NCBI GenBank assembly: GCA_019748155.1
Contig: JAIEPY010000095.1
Location: forward strand, 1-45,858
Length of the DNA stretch: 45,858 bases
Direction of reading: 5' to 3'
From: Burkholderiales bacterium
Lineage (GTDB): Bacteria; Pseudomonadota; Gammaproteobacteria; Burkholderiales; UBA11063
Shown: positions 19,161 to 27,711 of the stretch, piece by piece
Layout of the letters: the number at the start of each line of letters is the position of its first letter
Position numbering within the stretch: the stretch's first letter is position 1
Notes under the pieces: generated by a model
Database searches by the model: none
Told to the model about the DNA's origin: nothing
What the model saw: the letters and a program-made list of their open reading frames with translations, nothing else
Translations under genes and position numbers: made by a program

Positions 19161-20005
19161 TGAGAAAAAAGTTACTGGCATTCCTAAGTCTGTCTAGTTC
19201 GTGTAGTATTGGGGCAGTATTGCCATTAATGGTTGTAGAGTCTGAGATTATACTTAGTGAATCAATAAAACTAGATGATTATAGCGGGGTAGTCGGTACT
19301 TCTTCAACTAGCCGTCAAACTATTTCAGCTGCAGGCACGGGATTTACCGCATCACCCAATGGAACTACCTTTTATGTTTTCTTTTCTCAAACTCTTGCCA
19401 ATGACCTCTATTACGAAGCACGGCTTTCAGGTAGATATAATTATGCTTCATCTAATCCTAATATCCCGGGTATTCCAGCTTCGCAACTTACTCCACCGAT
19501 GGGTTATGGAACTAACTGGTTTTTGGGGTATAATTTTCATCCGACAGAAAAAGTTAATCTTACACCATATTTGCGGTTGAATGTATCGCATAATATCTCT
19601 GGAGCGGTATTTGATGACTCCAATGGTGATTATGTTAATTCGACTAGCTATGCCACTTTAATTGGTGCAAAACTGAGTTTTCGAGCAAGCGAAGTACTTT
19701 CACCATATATTAATATTTGGGGTGGCTTACAGCGTAATTATTTAGTTGGAGCATACCCGAACTCTCAAACTCAGAGCAATACTCCAGTGAGCGGTATTTT
19801 AAATCAGATACCGATTACCTATCAGATTGGCTTCGGGATGAAGCTTACGAATGCAGTGACTTTACTGCCATATTGGCAATACACCGTTACAATAAATAAT
19901 CCTGATACCAATGCAGCATTGGCAATTGATCAAGGTGGGCTAAATCAAAGTAGTTTGACTGGCACATCTTATGCTTATGGTTTGAAATTAAGCATAGCTT
20001 GGTAA
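19160..20005 (+). CDS. Outer-membrane beta-barrel protein, unknown function
   Basis: A 281-residue protein with an N-terminal signal sequence (MRKKLLAFLSLSSSCSIGAV, cleavage likely after residue 18-24), many alternating-polarity strands (NWFLGYNF, VNLTPYLRLNVSHN, ATLIGAKLSF, ITYQIGFGMKL, LLPYWQYTVTI) and a C-terminal aromatic residue (LKLSIAW). Asn/Ser/Thr-rich loops are typical of outer-membrane barrels of 10-12 strands. Ribosome signal TTGGGGAA precedes the ATG. No homologue is recognised. It sits downstream of degraded sequence and is convergent with the propeller lipoprotein gene. Confidence 0.65.
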   Translation: MRKKLLAFLSLSSSCSIGAVLPLMVVESEIILSESIKLDDYSGVVGTSSTSRQTISAAGTGFTASPNGTTFYVFFSQTLANDLYYEARLSGRYNYASSNPNIPGIPASQLTPPMGYGTNWFLGYNFHPTEKVNLTPYLRLNVSHNISGAVFDDSNGDYVNSTSYATLIGAKLSFRASEVLSPYINIWGGLQRNYLVGAYPNSQTQSNTPVSGILNQIPITYQIGFGMKLTNAVTLLPYWQYTVTINNPDTNAALAIDQGGLNQSSLTGTSYAYGLKLSIAW

Positions 20006-20064
20006 GTATTGTAAAATGTAATTGTTCTAAAAGCCATATTTTGAGTCATCCGCTAACGGGTACC

Positions 20065-21183
20065 CTAATTGCTACCAAATGCAATATAGGTAAGATAAAC
20101 GCCTTTACCCGGAGGTGCATAATTTGGATTAGTAATTCCTTGTGGTACATAATTATTACAATTAGCTAGGAAACCAGACTCGCTAATATTACACATAGTA
20201 TAACTATAACCGACAGATTCACCAGCAGGACCATTTTCATTGGTAATATATACATAATTACCATTAATTGCAATTCCTGTAGGGCTATTTAATTGACCAG
20301 GTGAAGTTTGCTGGGTAGAGCAGTGGCTTAATTTACCATCTGTAGGACTTACATTACATAGCGTATAAGCAGAATCAAACTGTTTTGTTCCACCACCTGT
20401 ATTTCCTGAATCAGCAAAATAAGCATAACCATTAATAATCGTCATTTGCCGCGGTCCAATTGGTGTTATACCACCGCTGCCTGCCACTAAACTCTCAAAG
20501 CTACAGCTATTTAAACTACCATCAATATTGCTAACCTTACAGTAAGAATAACCTGCATTCTGTTGATCCGTAACATAAGCAACGCTATTGCCAATAGTTG
20601 TGTTGTTATTAATAGTAATCACTTCAGGAGTTGCACTACTTTCCATCGCTATACCTGGCGCGGATTCAGTATTACAATTCGTCAAGTTACCAGTAGACTG
20701 TTCAAGACTGCACCAGGTATAACTACCGGGTTTAGTGTATCCGGGTCCGCCGAAATAATTGGCAATATAGGCATAACTGCCATTAATTGTAAAACCAATC
20801 GGATTGCTTACTCCCGTTGGGGAAGAGACCAAACATCCGCTAAGGGTGGCAATACCGCCTGATAATGCACATTGTATGCTACTACTTTGTACAGACTGAA
20901 AGCCGCTATTAAATCCACTATTATTAACATATATCTGGCCATTATTAAGTGCAATACCTGTCGGAGCATTTAAGGTATTGGGCTGTGCGATATTCTGGCA
21001 ATTTACCAGCTGACCATTGTTAGAATTAACCGAACATTGCAATAGTTTATTGCCGCCAAAATCTGATATGTAGGCATAAGTTCCACTTGCAGTTGACGAT
21101 GAACTACTACCACTACTACAGCCATATACCCCAATTGCACCTACCGATACAGCTGACATGATAATAATATTTTTTAGTTTCAT
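20065..21183 (-). CDS. Secreted lipoprotein with six cysteine-paired propeller-like repeats
   Basis: A 372-residue protein. A lipobox (AIGVYGC, Cys22) after the signal sequence marks a lipoprotein; a Gly/Ser linker follows. The remainder consists of six repeats of about 50-60 residues, each with a YAYI-type strand, an NGxxY strand, and a cysteine pair of the form C-x(8-11)-L-x2-C (for example YTLCNVSPTDGKLSHC, YSYCKVSNIDGSLNSC). The pattern suggests a six-bladed propeller of NHL/YncE type with one disulfide per blade. No enzyme motif is seen; binding of a ligand or partner at the cell surface is inferred. AAGGAAACGT precedes the ATG. Confidence 0.7.
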   Translation of the reverse strand: MKLKNIIIMSAVSVGAIGVYGCSSGSSSSSTASGTYAYISDFGGNKLLQCSVNSNNGQLVNCQNIAQPNTLNAPTGIALNNGQIYVNNSGFNSGFQSVQSSSIQCALSGGIATLSGCLVSSPTGVSNPIGFTINGSYAYIANYFGGPGYTKPGSYTWCSLEQSTGNLTNCNTESAPGIAMESSATPEVITINNNTTIGNSVAYVTDQQNAGYSYCKVSNIDGSLNSCSFESLVAGSGGITPIGPRQMTIINGYAYFADSGNTGGGTKQFDSAYTLCNVSPTDGKLSHCSTQQTSPGQLNSPTGIAINGNYVYITNENGPAGESVGYSYTMCNISESGFLANCNNYVPQGITNPNYAPPGKGVYLTYIAFGSN

Positions 21184-21224
21184 ACGTTTCCTTTTTAATA
21201 AAAATTAATCAAATGCTCTATTGT

Positions 21225-21266
21225 CCACCACATAAAGGCCAGACATTAATCAGTTTTATGAGGTGG
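21225..21266. repeat. Imperfect inverted repeat between propeller lipoprotein and SDR genes
   Basis: CCACCACATAAA (21225-21236) pairs with TTTATGAGGTGG (21255-21266), 11 of 12 positions, around an 18-base loop. It lies downstream of the SDR gene and upstream of the lipoprotein gene on the same strand, so it may terminate the fadD-SDR transcript, though there is no T tract on that strand. Confidence 0.4.
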
Positions 21267-21323
21267 CAGTTTTAACATTGAAATTCCTATACATTTAATT
21301 AACTTCACTGAGCTTAGCGCCTA

Positions 21324-22133
21324 CTACTCCACATAAAGATCAGTTATCAACTTACTACCTGGCACACAATTATATTGCGCCAAATCAACACCATTGTCAC
21401 GTAAGATATCATCATCAAGATGGAAATGCCCACTATAACTGCTCTCTTTAGCAACTAAATACGCAACGGCATCAGCTACAATCCGTGGATGGCGTGAATG
21501 TTTAACTGCCATATCACCACCTAAGAGATTTTGTACCGCAGCAGTAGCCAAAAGCGTATGTGGCCACACAGCATTAACCGCGATGCCATCTTTAGCCAGT
21601 TCTTCTGCCAAGCCCATCACCAGCATCGCTGAAGAGTATTTACAGACCGTATAAGCGGTATGCCCGGCAAACCATTTTGGTTTTAAATCAATTGGAGGTG
21701 CCAAATGGATAACTCGTGGATTAGCTGACTTCTTAAGCCATGGCAGTGCATATTGAGTGGCAAAAAAGCTTCCACGAACGATAACCTCATGCATCAGGTT
21801 AAATTTTGAAGGCGTAATTTCTTGCGCACTCAAGAGATAAAGTGCGCTGGCGTTATTTACCAGCAAATCTATTTTCCCAAAGCGCTCACCAGCAGTTTTG
21901 ACTGCTTGCTCCAACGCTTCAAGATCGCGCACATCACAAGCTAATGCCAGCACCTCAGATGCACCAGCCTGACGAATTTCTTCCGCAGCACTATCCAAAG
22001 TACCCGGTAGTTTGGGATGCGGTGTGACTGTTTTACCGACAATGGCTACTTGCGCACCACTTGCTGCGAATTTCTTGGCAATCTCAAGCCCTACTCCGCG
22101 AGTTCCTCCGGTTATAAATACTGATTGAACCAT
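21324..22133 (-). CDS. Short-chain dehydrogenase/reductase, HSDL2-like
   Basis: A 269-residue NAD(P)-dependent oxidoreductase. The nucleotide motif TGGTRGVG is at residues 8-15, NNAS at about 93-96, and the active-site YxxxK at Tyr161-Lys165 (AYTVCKYSS). The segments HLAPPIDLKPKWF and AVNAVWPHT resemble the HSDL2 (hydroxysteroid dehydrogenase-like 2) subfamily, linked to fatty-acid metabolism in animals. At the place where that subfamily has a Ser (SPP) this protein has Ala145, so the usual catalytic serine may be missing. It follows fadD by 4 bases in an apparent operon, which supports a role with acyl-CoA or lipid substrates. Confidence 0.85.
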   Translation of the reverse strand: MVQSVFITGGTRGVGLEIAKKFAASGAQVAIVGKTVTPHPKLPGTLDSAAEEIRQAGASEVLALACDVRDLEALEQAVKTAGERFGKIDLLVNNASALYLLSAQEITPSKFNLMHEVIVRGSFFATQYALPWLKKSANPRVIHLAPPIDLKPKWFAGHTAYTVCKYSSAMLVMGLAEELAKDGIAVNAVWPHTLLATAAVQNLLGGDMAVKHSRHPRIVADAVAYLVAKESSYSGHFHLDDDILRDNGVDLAQYNCVPGSKLITDLYVE

Positions 22134-22137
22134 GACA

Positions 22138-23817
22138 TTACTCCTTGTTTTTAATTAAATGTTGTGCGACTAGCGCTTTTTTGTCGATTTTACCCACCAA
22201 TGTTTTTGGCAGCTCATCAACAATTGTAATAAAATGCGGAATCTTATAGCGAGTTAAATTTTTGCGGCAATGTAACAATATTTGCTCAACCGTAATAGTA
22301 TGTTGTGTGGTTAATACAATATAAGCATACACCGCTTCACCACTTTCCTCATCAGGATAACCAACTACCGCAACTTCAGCAATTTCCGGTAACTGATCTA
22401 TAACCATCTCGACTTCCGCAGGATAAACGTTAAATCCTGAGACAATTACCATTTCGGTTTCACGACCACTAATAAATAATAAGCCCTCCGAATTAACATA
22501 ACCGATATCACCGGTTTTCAACCAACCATCAGCAGATAACGCCAGCTTGGTTTGCTCAGGATTACGCCAATAACCCGCCATCACTTGCGGACCACGCACC
22601 ATAATAACACCAATTTCACCTTGAGCCAAGCTTTGTGTAGCAGTTGCGATATCGCGAATATCAATCTCAGTTGATGGTGCTGGATAGCCGACTGAGCCAT
22701 TAAACGGACTTCCCAAATCATTCATGCTAACGCAAGGCGATGTCTCAGTCAAACCATAGCAATTAGTTGGGACTAAACCAGTATGTTGATACCAACGTTG
22801 TGCCACAGATTGGCGAATTGCCATTCCGCCACAGATTCCATACTTAAAGTGCGGATGTTTGGCATTGATAAACGGTTTATACTCCAATAATTTGTGGTAG
22901 AGTGTGTCTAATGAGTTAAACACCGTAAATGGCGTTGAATTCATGGTTTTAACCAAATCTTTAATGTTCTTGGCATTGGGCACCATGACATTTTCTGAAC
23001 CATGAAAAAAGAAAGTAAAGAAATTCGCCGTTAACGAAAAAATATGATACATTGGTAGCGCGCTAATAACCACCTGTTTTGACATATCATCAACCTGAGC
23101 TTCCAACAAAATAAAAATCTGTTTGATGTTTGAAGCAATATTGCGGTGTAACAACATTGCACCTTTGGGATGCCCGGTAGTCGCTCCGGTATATTGGATA
23201 AATGCAATATCATCTGCCACTACTTTAACTGGTGTAGCTAGTGGTGAAGATTTTTCACAGAGTGCGCGCCATGATAATGGTGTATAAACTAGTTTAGGAT
23301 TAACATGAGCAACAAAACGCAGCAATAGATTAATGATACTACGCTTTATCGTCGGATATGGATCGGCAATTTTAGTACTGATAATATGTTTAATGCCAAA
23401 TTTATTATAAAATCCATTTAGCTTTTCTGAAAACATGTCTAATGTAACTACGATAGATGGCTCAGAATCTTTCACTACATACTCAATTTCACTTGGCGTA
23501 TATAAGGGATTAATATTTACCACTGTCGCGCCCAATAGCAGCACGGCAAATACCGTCAAAGGATACTGTAAGCAATTGGGTAGGATTAATGCTACCCGAT
23601 CACCTTTCTTCACCCCTAAATCAGCAAGCGCCTGCGCCATACGTAAGGAGCGCTCCTTGACATCAGCAAAGCTTAATGCTACTTTATGACAGCTAACCGC
23701 ACGATTAGACGCGTATTTTTCACAAGCTAGATTAAACAAGTCAACCAGCGTTGTATCATCAAGCTTAATCTCTGCCGCTATCCCAGGTTTGTAATTTTTA
23801 AGCCATATTTTTTCCAT
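22138..23817 (-). CDS. fadD: Long-chain acyl-CoA synthetase
   Basis: A 559-residue adenylate-forming enzyme that activates fatty acids with ATP and CoA. The ATP loop is YTGATTGHPKGAML, followed by NCYGLTETSPC, WLKTGDIGYV, the FadD hinge segment FISGRETEMVIVSGFNVYP, and the C-terminal catalytic lysine region PKTLVGKIDKKAL. Length matches E. coli FadD (561). AGAGAG precedes the ATG, and TATAAC at 23836-23841 (reverse) may be its -10. It heads a two-gene unit with the SDR gene. The shared fad 17-mer is not found in front of it. Confidence 0.95.
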   Translation of the reverse strand: MEKIWLKNYKPGIAAEIKLDDTTLVDLFNLACEKYASNRAVSCHKVALSFADVKERSLRMAQALADLGVKKGDRVALILPNCLQYPLTVFAVLLLGATVVNINPLYTPSEIEYVVKDSEPSIVVTLDMFSEKLNGFYNKFGIKHIISTKIADPYPTIKRSIINLLLRFVAHVNPKLVYTPLSWRALCEKSSPLATPVKVVADDIAFIQYTGATTGHPKGAMLLHRNIASNIKQIFILLEAQVDDMSKQVVISALPMYHIFSLTANFFTFFFHGSENVMVPNAKNIKDLVKTMNSTPFTVFNSLDTLYHKLLEYKPFINAKHPHFKYGICGGMAIRQSVAQRWYQHTGLVPTNCYGLTETSPCVSMNDLGSPFNGSVGYPAPSTEIDIRDIATATQSLAQGEIGVIMVRGPQVMAGYWRNPEQTKLALSADGWLKTGDIGYVNSEGLLFISGRETEMVIVSGFNVYPAEVEMVIDQLPEIAEVAVVGYPDEESGEAVYAYIVLTTQHTITVEQILLHCRKNLTRYKIPHFITIVDELPKTLVGKIDKKALVAQHLIKNKE

Positions 23818-23946
23818 GATTGACTCTCTTTAATTGTTATACTCAAACAGATTGGAAATACTGGTAGGCGATTTACGACGAAGCTTACTAGCTGTCAGTG
23901 AGGAGTAAATCAACGACCCAGTATGATGAATCTGATTGAGTAGTAG

Positions 23947-25134
23947 TTAGCAAACTTCAAATAAACCAGCAGCACCCATTCCTGCACCGATACACATTGA
24001 AACAATCCCATATTTTTTCTGTGTTCGACGCAGTCCATGTAATACTCTCACCGCTAATACTGCTCCAGTTGCACCAAGCGGATGCCCTAAGGCAATCGCA
24101 CCACCATAAGGATTAACTTTACCTGAATCTAAATCAAGCTCATTAATAACTGCCAATGACTGTGCTGCAAAAGCTTCGTTTAATTCAATCCAATCAATAT
24201 CTTTTAATGTAAGATTTTGCTGTTTGATCAATTGCGGAATCGCTTTAATCGGACCTATCCCCATGATTTCTGCCGCAACACCACTAACCGCAAAACCATG
24301 AAATTTACCCAGTGCTTTTAGACCATGTTGCTTTAAATATTCACCGCTAACTAAGACTAATACCCCTGCACCATCAGTCATTTGTGAGCTATTACCCGGC
24401 GTAACCGAGCCAGCAGCAGCAAAAGCTGGTTTTAATTTAGCCAAGCCTTCAGGAGTGGTATCGGCACGAATTCCTTCATCGCTATCTACTATCTTAGTTG
24501 TGCTAATAATCTCTCCGCTTTTCTCATTCGCTTTTTTGCGACTAATTTCAATCGGCGTAATCTCCTCAGCAAAGAAACCAGCTTTTTGTGCCGCATCCGC
24601 CTTACGATTACTGGCAGTAGCAAATTCGTCCTGTGCTTGACGGCTCACTTGCCATTGCTCTGCCACTTTCTCAGCCGTAATCCCCATGCCATAAGCTAGA
24701 CCAATATGTTTATCATTTTGAAAAACTGCCGGGCTCACTGAAAAATCATTGCCACCCATTGGGATCATACTCATTGATTCGACACCGCCAGCAATTGCTA
24801 CCTCAATTTCACCTGTTTGAATCCGGTTTGCGGCAATCGCGATTGCATTTAACCCAGAGCTACAGTAGCGGTTAATCGTCATACCCGGAACGCTATCCGG
24901 CAAACCAGCTAATTGGGCAGCTACCCGCGCTACATTTAAACCTTGTTCTGCCTCAGGAAAAGCACAACCAATAATTACATCACCGATATCTTCTGGCATA
25001 ACTCCAGAACTCGCGACGGTTTTTTGCATTAATTGCGCTAATAAATCATCCGGACGAGTATTAGCAAAACTACCCTTTTTAGCTTTAGTCAACGCGCTAC
25101 GTTTAGCAGCAACAATATAAACTTCTCTAGTCAT
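23947..25134 (-). CDS. fadA: Acetyl-CoA acyltransferase (3-ketoacyl-CoA thiolase)
   Basis: A 395-residue thiolase that performs the last step of beta-oxidation. The acyl-accepting Cys91 is in NRYCSSGLNAIAIAANRI, the histidine in GGAIALGHPLGATGA, and the second catalytic cysteine in CIGAGMGAAG. Ribosome site GGAGAA stands before the ATG. It is 15 bases downstream of the bifunctional FadB-type gene, the usual fadBA arrangement. Confidence 0.96.
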   Translation of the reverse strand: MTREVYIVAAKRSALTKAKKGSFANTRPDDLLAQLMQKTVASSGVMPEDIGDVIIGCAFPEAEQGLNVARVAAQLAGLPDSVPGMTINRYCSSGLNAIAIAANRIQTGEIEVAIAGGVESMSMIPMGGNDFSVSPAVFQNDKHIGLAYGMGITAEKVAEQWQVSRQAQDEFATASNRKADAAQKAGFFAEEITPIEISRKKANEKSGEIISTTKIVDSDEGIRADTTPEGLAKLKPAFAAAGSVTPGNSSQMTDGAGVLVLVSGEYLKQHGLKALGKFHGFAVSGVAAEIMGIGPIKAIPQLIKQQNLTLKDIDWIELNEAFAAQSLAVINELDLDSGKVNPYGGAIALGHPLGATGAVLAVRVLHGLRRTQKKYGIVSMCIGAGMGAAGLFEVC

Positions 25135-25149
25135 TTGATTTCTCCATTC

Positions 25150-27510
25150 TCAGTTACGCAAAGGTTTACCGGTACTCAACATATGTTGAATCCGATCCGC
25201 GGTTTTTTCACTAATCGCTAATTCGGTAAATTTATTCAATTCCAGATTAAGCAACCAATCTTCACTAACGATACTGTTTTTATCAATCAGACCACCACAC
25301 ATAACCTCGGCTATATTCTTGGCAATCCATAAATCATGCTCAGAAATTTGTTTCCCCGCAATCATATTGGCTAAAAGCGCATTTATCGTAGCAATTCCTT
25401 GCTCACCAAAAACTTTTACCTTCGGCTTAATTGGTGGTCGGTAGCCACTTTGCGCCATAAATTTAGCCCGTTCTTTGGCAATCAATAAAACTTCGCGAGT
25501 GTTCATCACAATAGTATCTGATTCACGTAAGAAGCCCATTTCTTGTGCCTCATAAGCTGAAGTTGCAACTTTCGCCATTGCTAAATTCTGATAACGTTTG
25601 GTTAAATCCGTCCATGGATCTTGCGCGGCTGCAGCACGTACCGCCATCTCGGTTGAGCCACCCCAACCTGGCAATAAGCCGACTCCAGCTTCAACCAAAC
25701 CGATATAAGATTCCAGAGCCGCTACTACAGCATCACAATGGAGCATAATTTCACAGCCACCACCAAAAGTATAGCCACGCACCCCGGCAACCACCGGAAT
25801 CTGGCTATAGCGCAATTTATTGGCAATGATTCGATGTCCGGCAGAAATAATTTCCTGTACTGCTTGTGCACCATTCATCATAATCGAAAAACCAAACTCT
25901 TCTAAATTAGCACCAACCGAGAAAACATCTTTTTCCTGCCAGATTACCAATGCTTGGCATTGTTTTTCTGCCACACTAATTGCTTCATCCAGCCCAGTTA
26001 AAACCTCCATACCGATAGCGCACATTTTGGATTTGAAACTAAGTACGCCAATATTATCACCACTATGCCAGAGTTTAACGCCGGCATTTTCATAGAGAGT
26101 ATGTTGCTCTATTTTTATCCGTTCATTAAGAAGTAATTCAGGGAATAATTGACGGTTGTAAACCGGTAATAAATCCAGTTCAACCAGCTTCTCAACACTA
26201 TGATCATAGTGCTTACCAGCGACATATACACCATCACTTAGCTTAAATACCCATGCAGGAAGTGGCTTTTGCGAAATAGTTTTACCGGCTGCAATATCTT
26301 CCTTTATCCACTGGGCTAGTTGTAACCAGCCTGCTTGCTGCCAAATTTCAAAAGGTCCCTCTTTCCAACCAAAGCCCCAGCGCAAGGCTAAATCCATATC
26401 TCGCGGAGTATCGGTAATTTCTCCGATTAAAACCGCACAATAGTGAAATAAATCGCGGAAAGTAGCCCATAAAAATTGAGCTTCCTGATGCGTTGAATCA
26501 TGTAGAGCAGCCATTTTTTCTGCCCAGGATTTTTTTTGTAATATTGCTAATACATCAGGATCGGCTTTCTTATCTGCAGGGCGATAATCACCCAAAGCAA
26601 TATCAATTACTTTAATACCGTCTTTATCTTTACGGAATATCCCAGCCTTGGTTTTTTGTCCAAGTGCACCAGCTTTAATTAATTTATCCAACCACTCAGG
26701 AATAAGATAACTACTTTCAAATCCATCCTTACATTTAGCCGTCATCGTTTCAACAACGTGAGCAAAAGTATCCAGACCAACAACATCAGCAGTCCGAAAC
26801 GTTGCAGATTTAGCGCGTCCCAGATTTTTACCGGTTAATTGATCAACAACTTCAAAAGGTATATTAAATTTCTCAGCGTATTCTAAAACCGCCATCATCG
26901 AGAAAACCCCGATCCGATTTGCCACAAAATTAGGGGTATCTTTGGCTTCAATTACGCTTTTGCCAAGCCCACTAACTAAAAATGTTTCCAGCGCGGTTAA
27001 AACAGCTTGATCGGTTTTAGAACTTGGGATTAGCTCAACTAATGGCATATAACGTGGTGGATTAAAAAAATGGATCCCGCAAAAGTGAGAATGAAGTGAC
27101 TCAGGCACACTATTGGCTAATTCTTCAACACTTAGTCCGGAAGTATTGGTCGCAATAATCGCATGCGGATTTAGATAGGGCGCAATTTTATAGAATAGAT
27201 CAACTTTCCAATCCATGCGTTCGGCAATCGCTTCGATAATCAAGTCGCATTGCGCTAATAAATCTAAATTATCATCATAATTAGCTACGCTCAGATATGC
27301 AAACGATTTAGCGGATGCAACCGGGTTTGGTTTTAATTTAGTTAAATTAGCTAGCGCTTTATCACCTATCGCATTTGCTGCCCCGTCCTTAGCTTTTAAA
27401 TCAAATAATATTACAGGAACTCCGGCATTAGCAAAATGCGCCCCAATTTGTGCTCCCATCACTCCAGCACCTAAAATTGCCACCTTACGAATAAATAAAT
27501 TTTCACTCAT
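25150..27510 (-). CDS. Bifunctional 3-hydroxyacyl-CoA dehydrogenase/enoyl-CoA hydratase (FadB/FadN type)
   Basis: A 786-residue enzyme. The dehydrogenase comes first: NAD motif VAILGAGVMGAQIGAHFANAG at the N-terminus, NTSGLSVEEL and GIHFFNPPRYMPLVELIP in the middle of that half, while the enoyl-CoA hydratase domain is C-terminal (VRGYTFGGGCEIMLHCD, VEAGVGLLPGWGG). This order is opposite to E. coli FadB and the same as Bacillus FadN (789 residues). The frame is open 39 codons further up to 27627, but GGAGG with good spacing precedes the ATG at 27510 and the protein family begins there, while the extra part contains the promoter. Operon with fadA. Confidence 0.93.
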   Translation of the reverse strand: MSENLFIRKVAILGAGVMGAQIGAHFANAGVPVILFDLKAKDGAANAIGDKALANLTKLKPNPVASAKSFAYLSVANYDDNLDLLAQCDLIIEAIAERMDWKVDLFYKIAPYLNPHAIIATNTSGLSVEELANSVPESLHSHFCGIHFFNPPRYMPLVELIPSSKTDQAVLTALETFLVSGLGKSVIEAKDTPNFVANRIGVFSMMAVLEYAEKFNIPFEVVDQLTGKNLGRAKSATFRTADVVGLDTFAHVVETMTAKCKDGFESSYLIPEWLDKLIKAGALGQKTKAGIFRKDKDGIKVIDIALGDYRPADKKADPDVLAILQKKSWAEKMAALHDSTHQEAQFLWATFRDLFHYCAVLIGEITDTPRDMDLALRWGFGWKEGPFEIWQQAGWLQLAQWIKEDIAAGKTISQKPLPAWVFKLSDGVYVAGKHYDHSVEKLVELDLLPVYNRQLFPELLLNERIKIEQHTLYENAGVKLWHSGDNIGVLSFKSKMCAIGMEVLTGLDEAISVAEKQCQALVIWQEKDVFSVGANLEEFGFSIMMNGAQAVQEIISAGHRIIANKLRYSQIPVVAGVRGYTFGGGCEIMLHCDAVVAALESYIGLVEAGVGLLPGWGGSTEMAVRAAAAQDPWTDLTKRYQNLAMAKVATSAYEAQEMGFLRESDTIVMNTREVLLIAKERAKFMAQSGYRPPIKPKVKVFGEQGIATINALLANMIAGKQISEHDLWIAKNIAEVMCGGLIDKNSIVSEDWLLNLELNKFTELAISEKTADRIQHMLSTGKPLRN

Positions 27511-27591
27511 AGTAATAACCTCCGTCTTGAAATACCTTACTCTCACAACGCTATCAATAGTTTCACGTTTAATGGAGAAGTGTACAGCTGC

Positions 27592-27633
27592 ATTGTAGCA
27601 GATAACACTGGTAGTTACATCATGCAATGCAGC
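27592..27633 (-). promoter_or_regulatory. fadBA promoter with shared fad site and flanking inverted repeat
   Basis: On the minus strand TGCATTGCATGATGTAA (27631-27615) matches the fadE site in 16 of 17 positions. Its ATGTAA end (27620-27615) is 17 bases from an extended -10, TGCTACAAT (27600-27592). In addition GCTGCATTG recurs in inverted form: the arms 27587-27595 and 27625-27633 are perfect 9-bp complements, one over the -10 and one next to the -35. A repressor binding both arms would block the promoter; this is inferred. Confidence 0.6.
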
Positions 27634-27711
27634 AGAAAATAAATTTACTCACTAACACTAATAAATCCAGTAAAATAAGCACTTAACTAATCCCTTCTCG
27701 ACAGAAACATC

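Noticed and set aside
19006-19197. 63-residue frame before the outer-membrane barrel gene
   Set aside because: It overlaps the barrel gene start, has no ribosome site and appears to belong to degraded sequence, although its part IWDKAAHAAYDAGLL looks protein-like.
27511-27627. 39-codon N-terminal extension of the FadB-type protein
   Set aside because: The extension covers the promoter and fad site, while a GGAGG ribosome site and the family start support the ATG at 27510.
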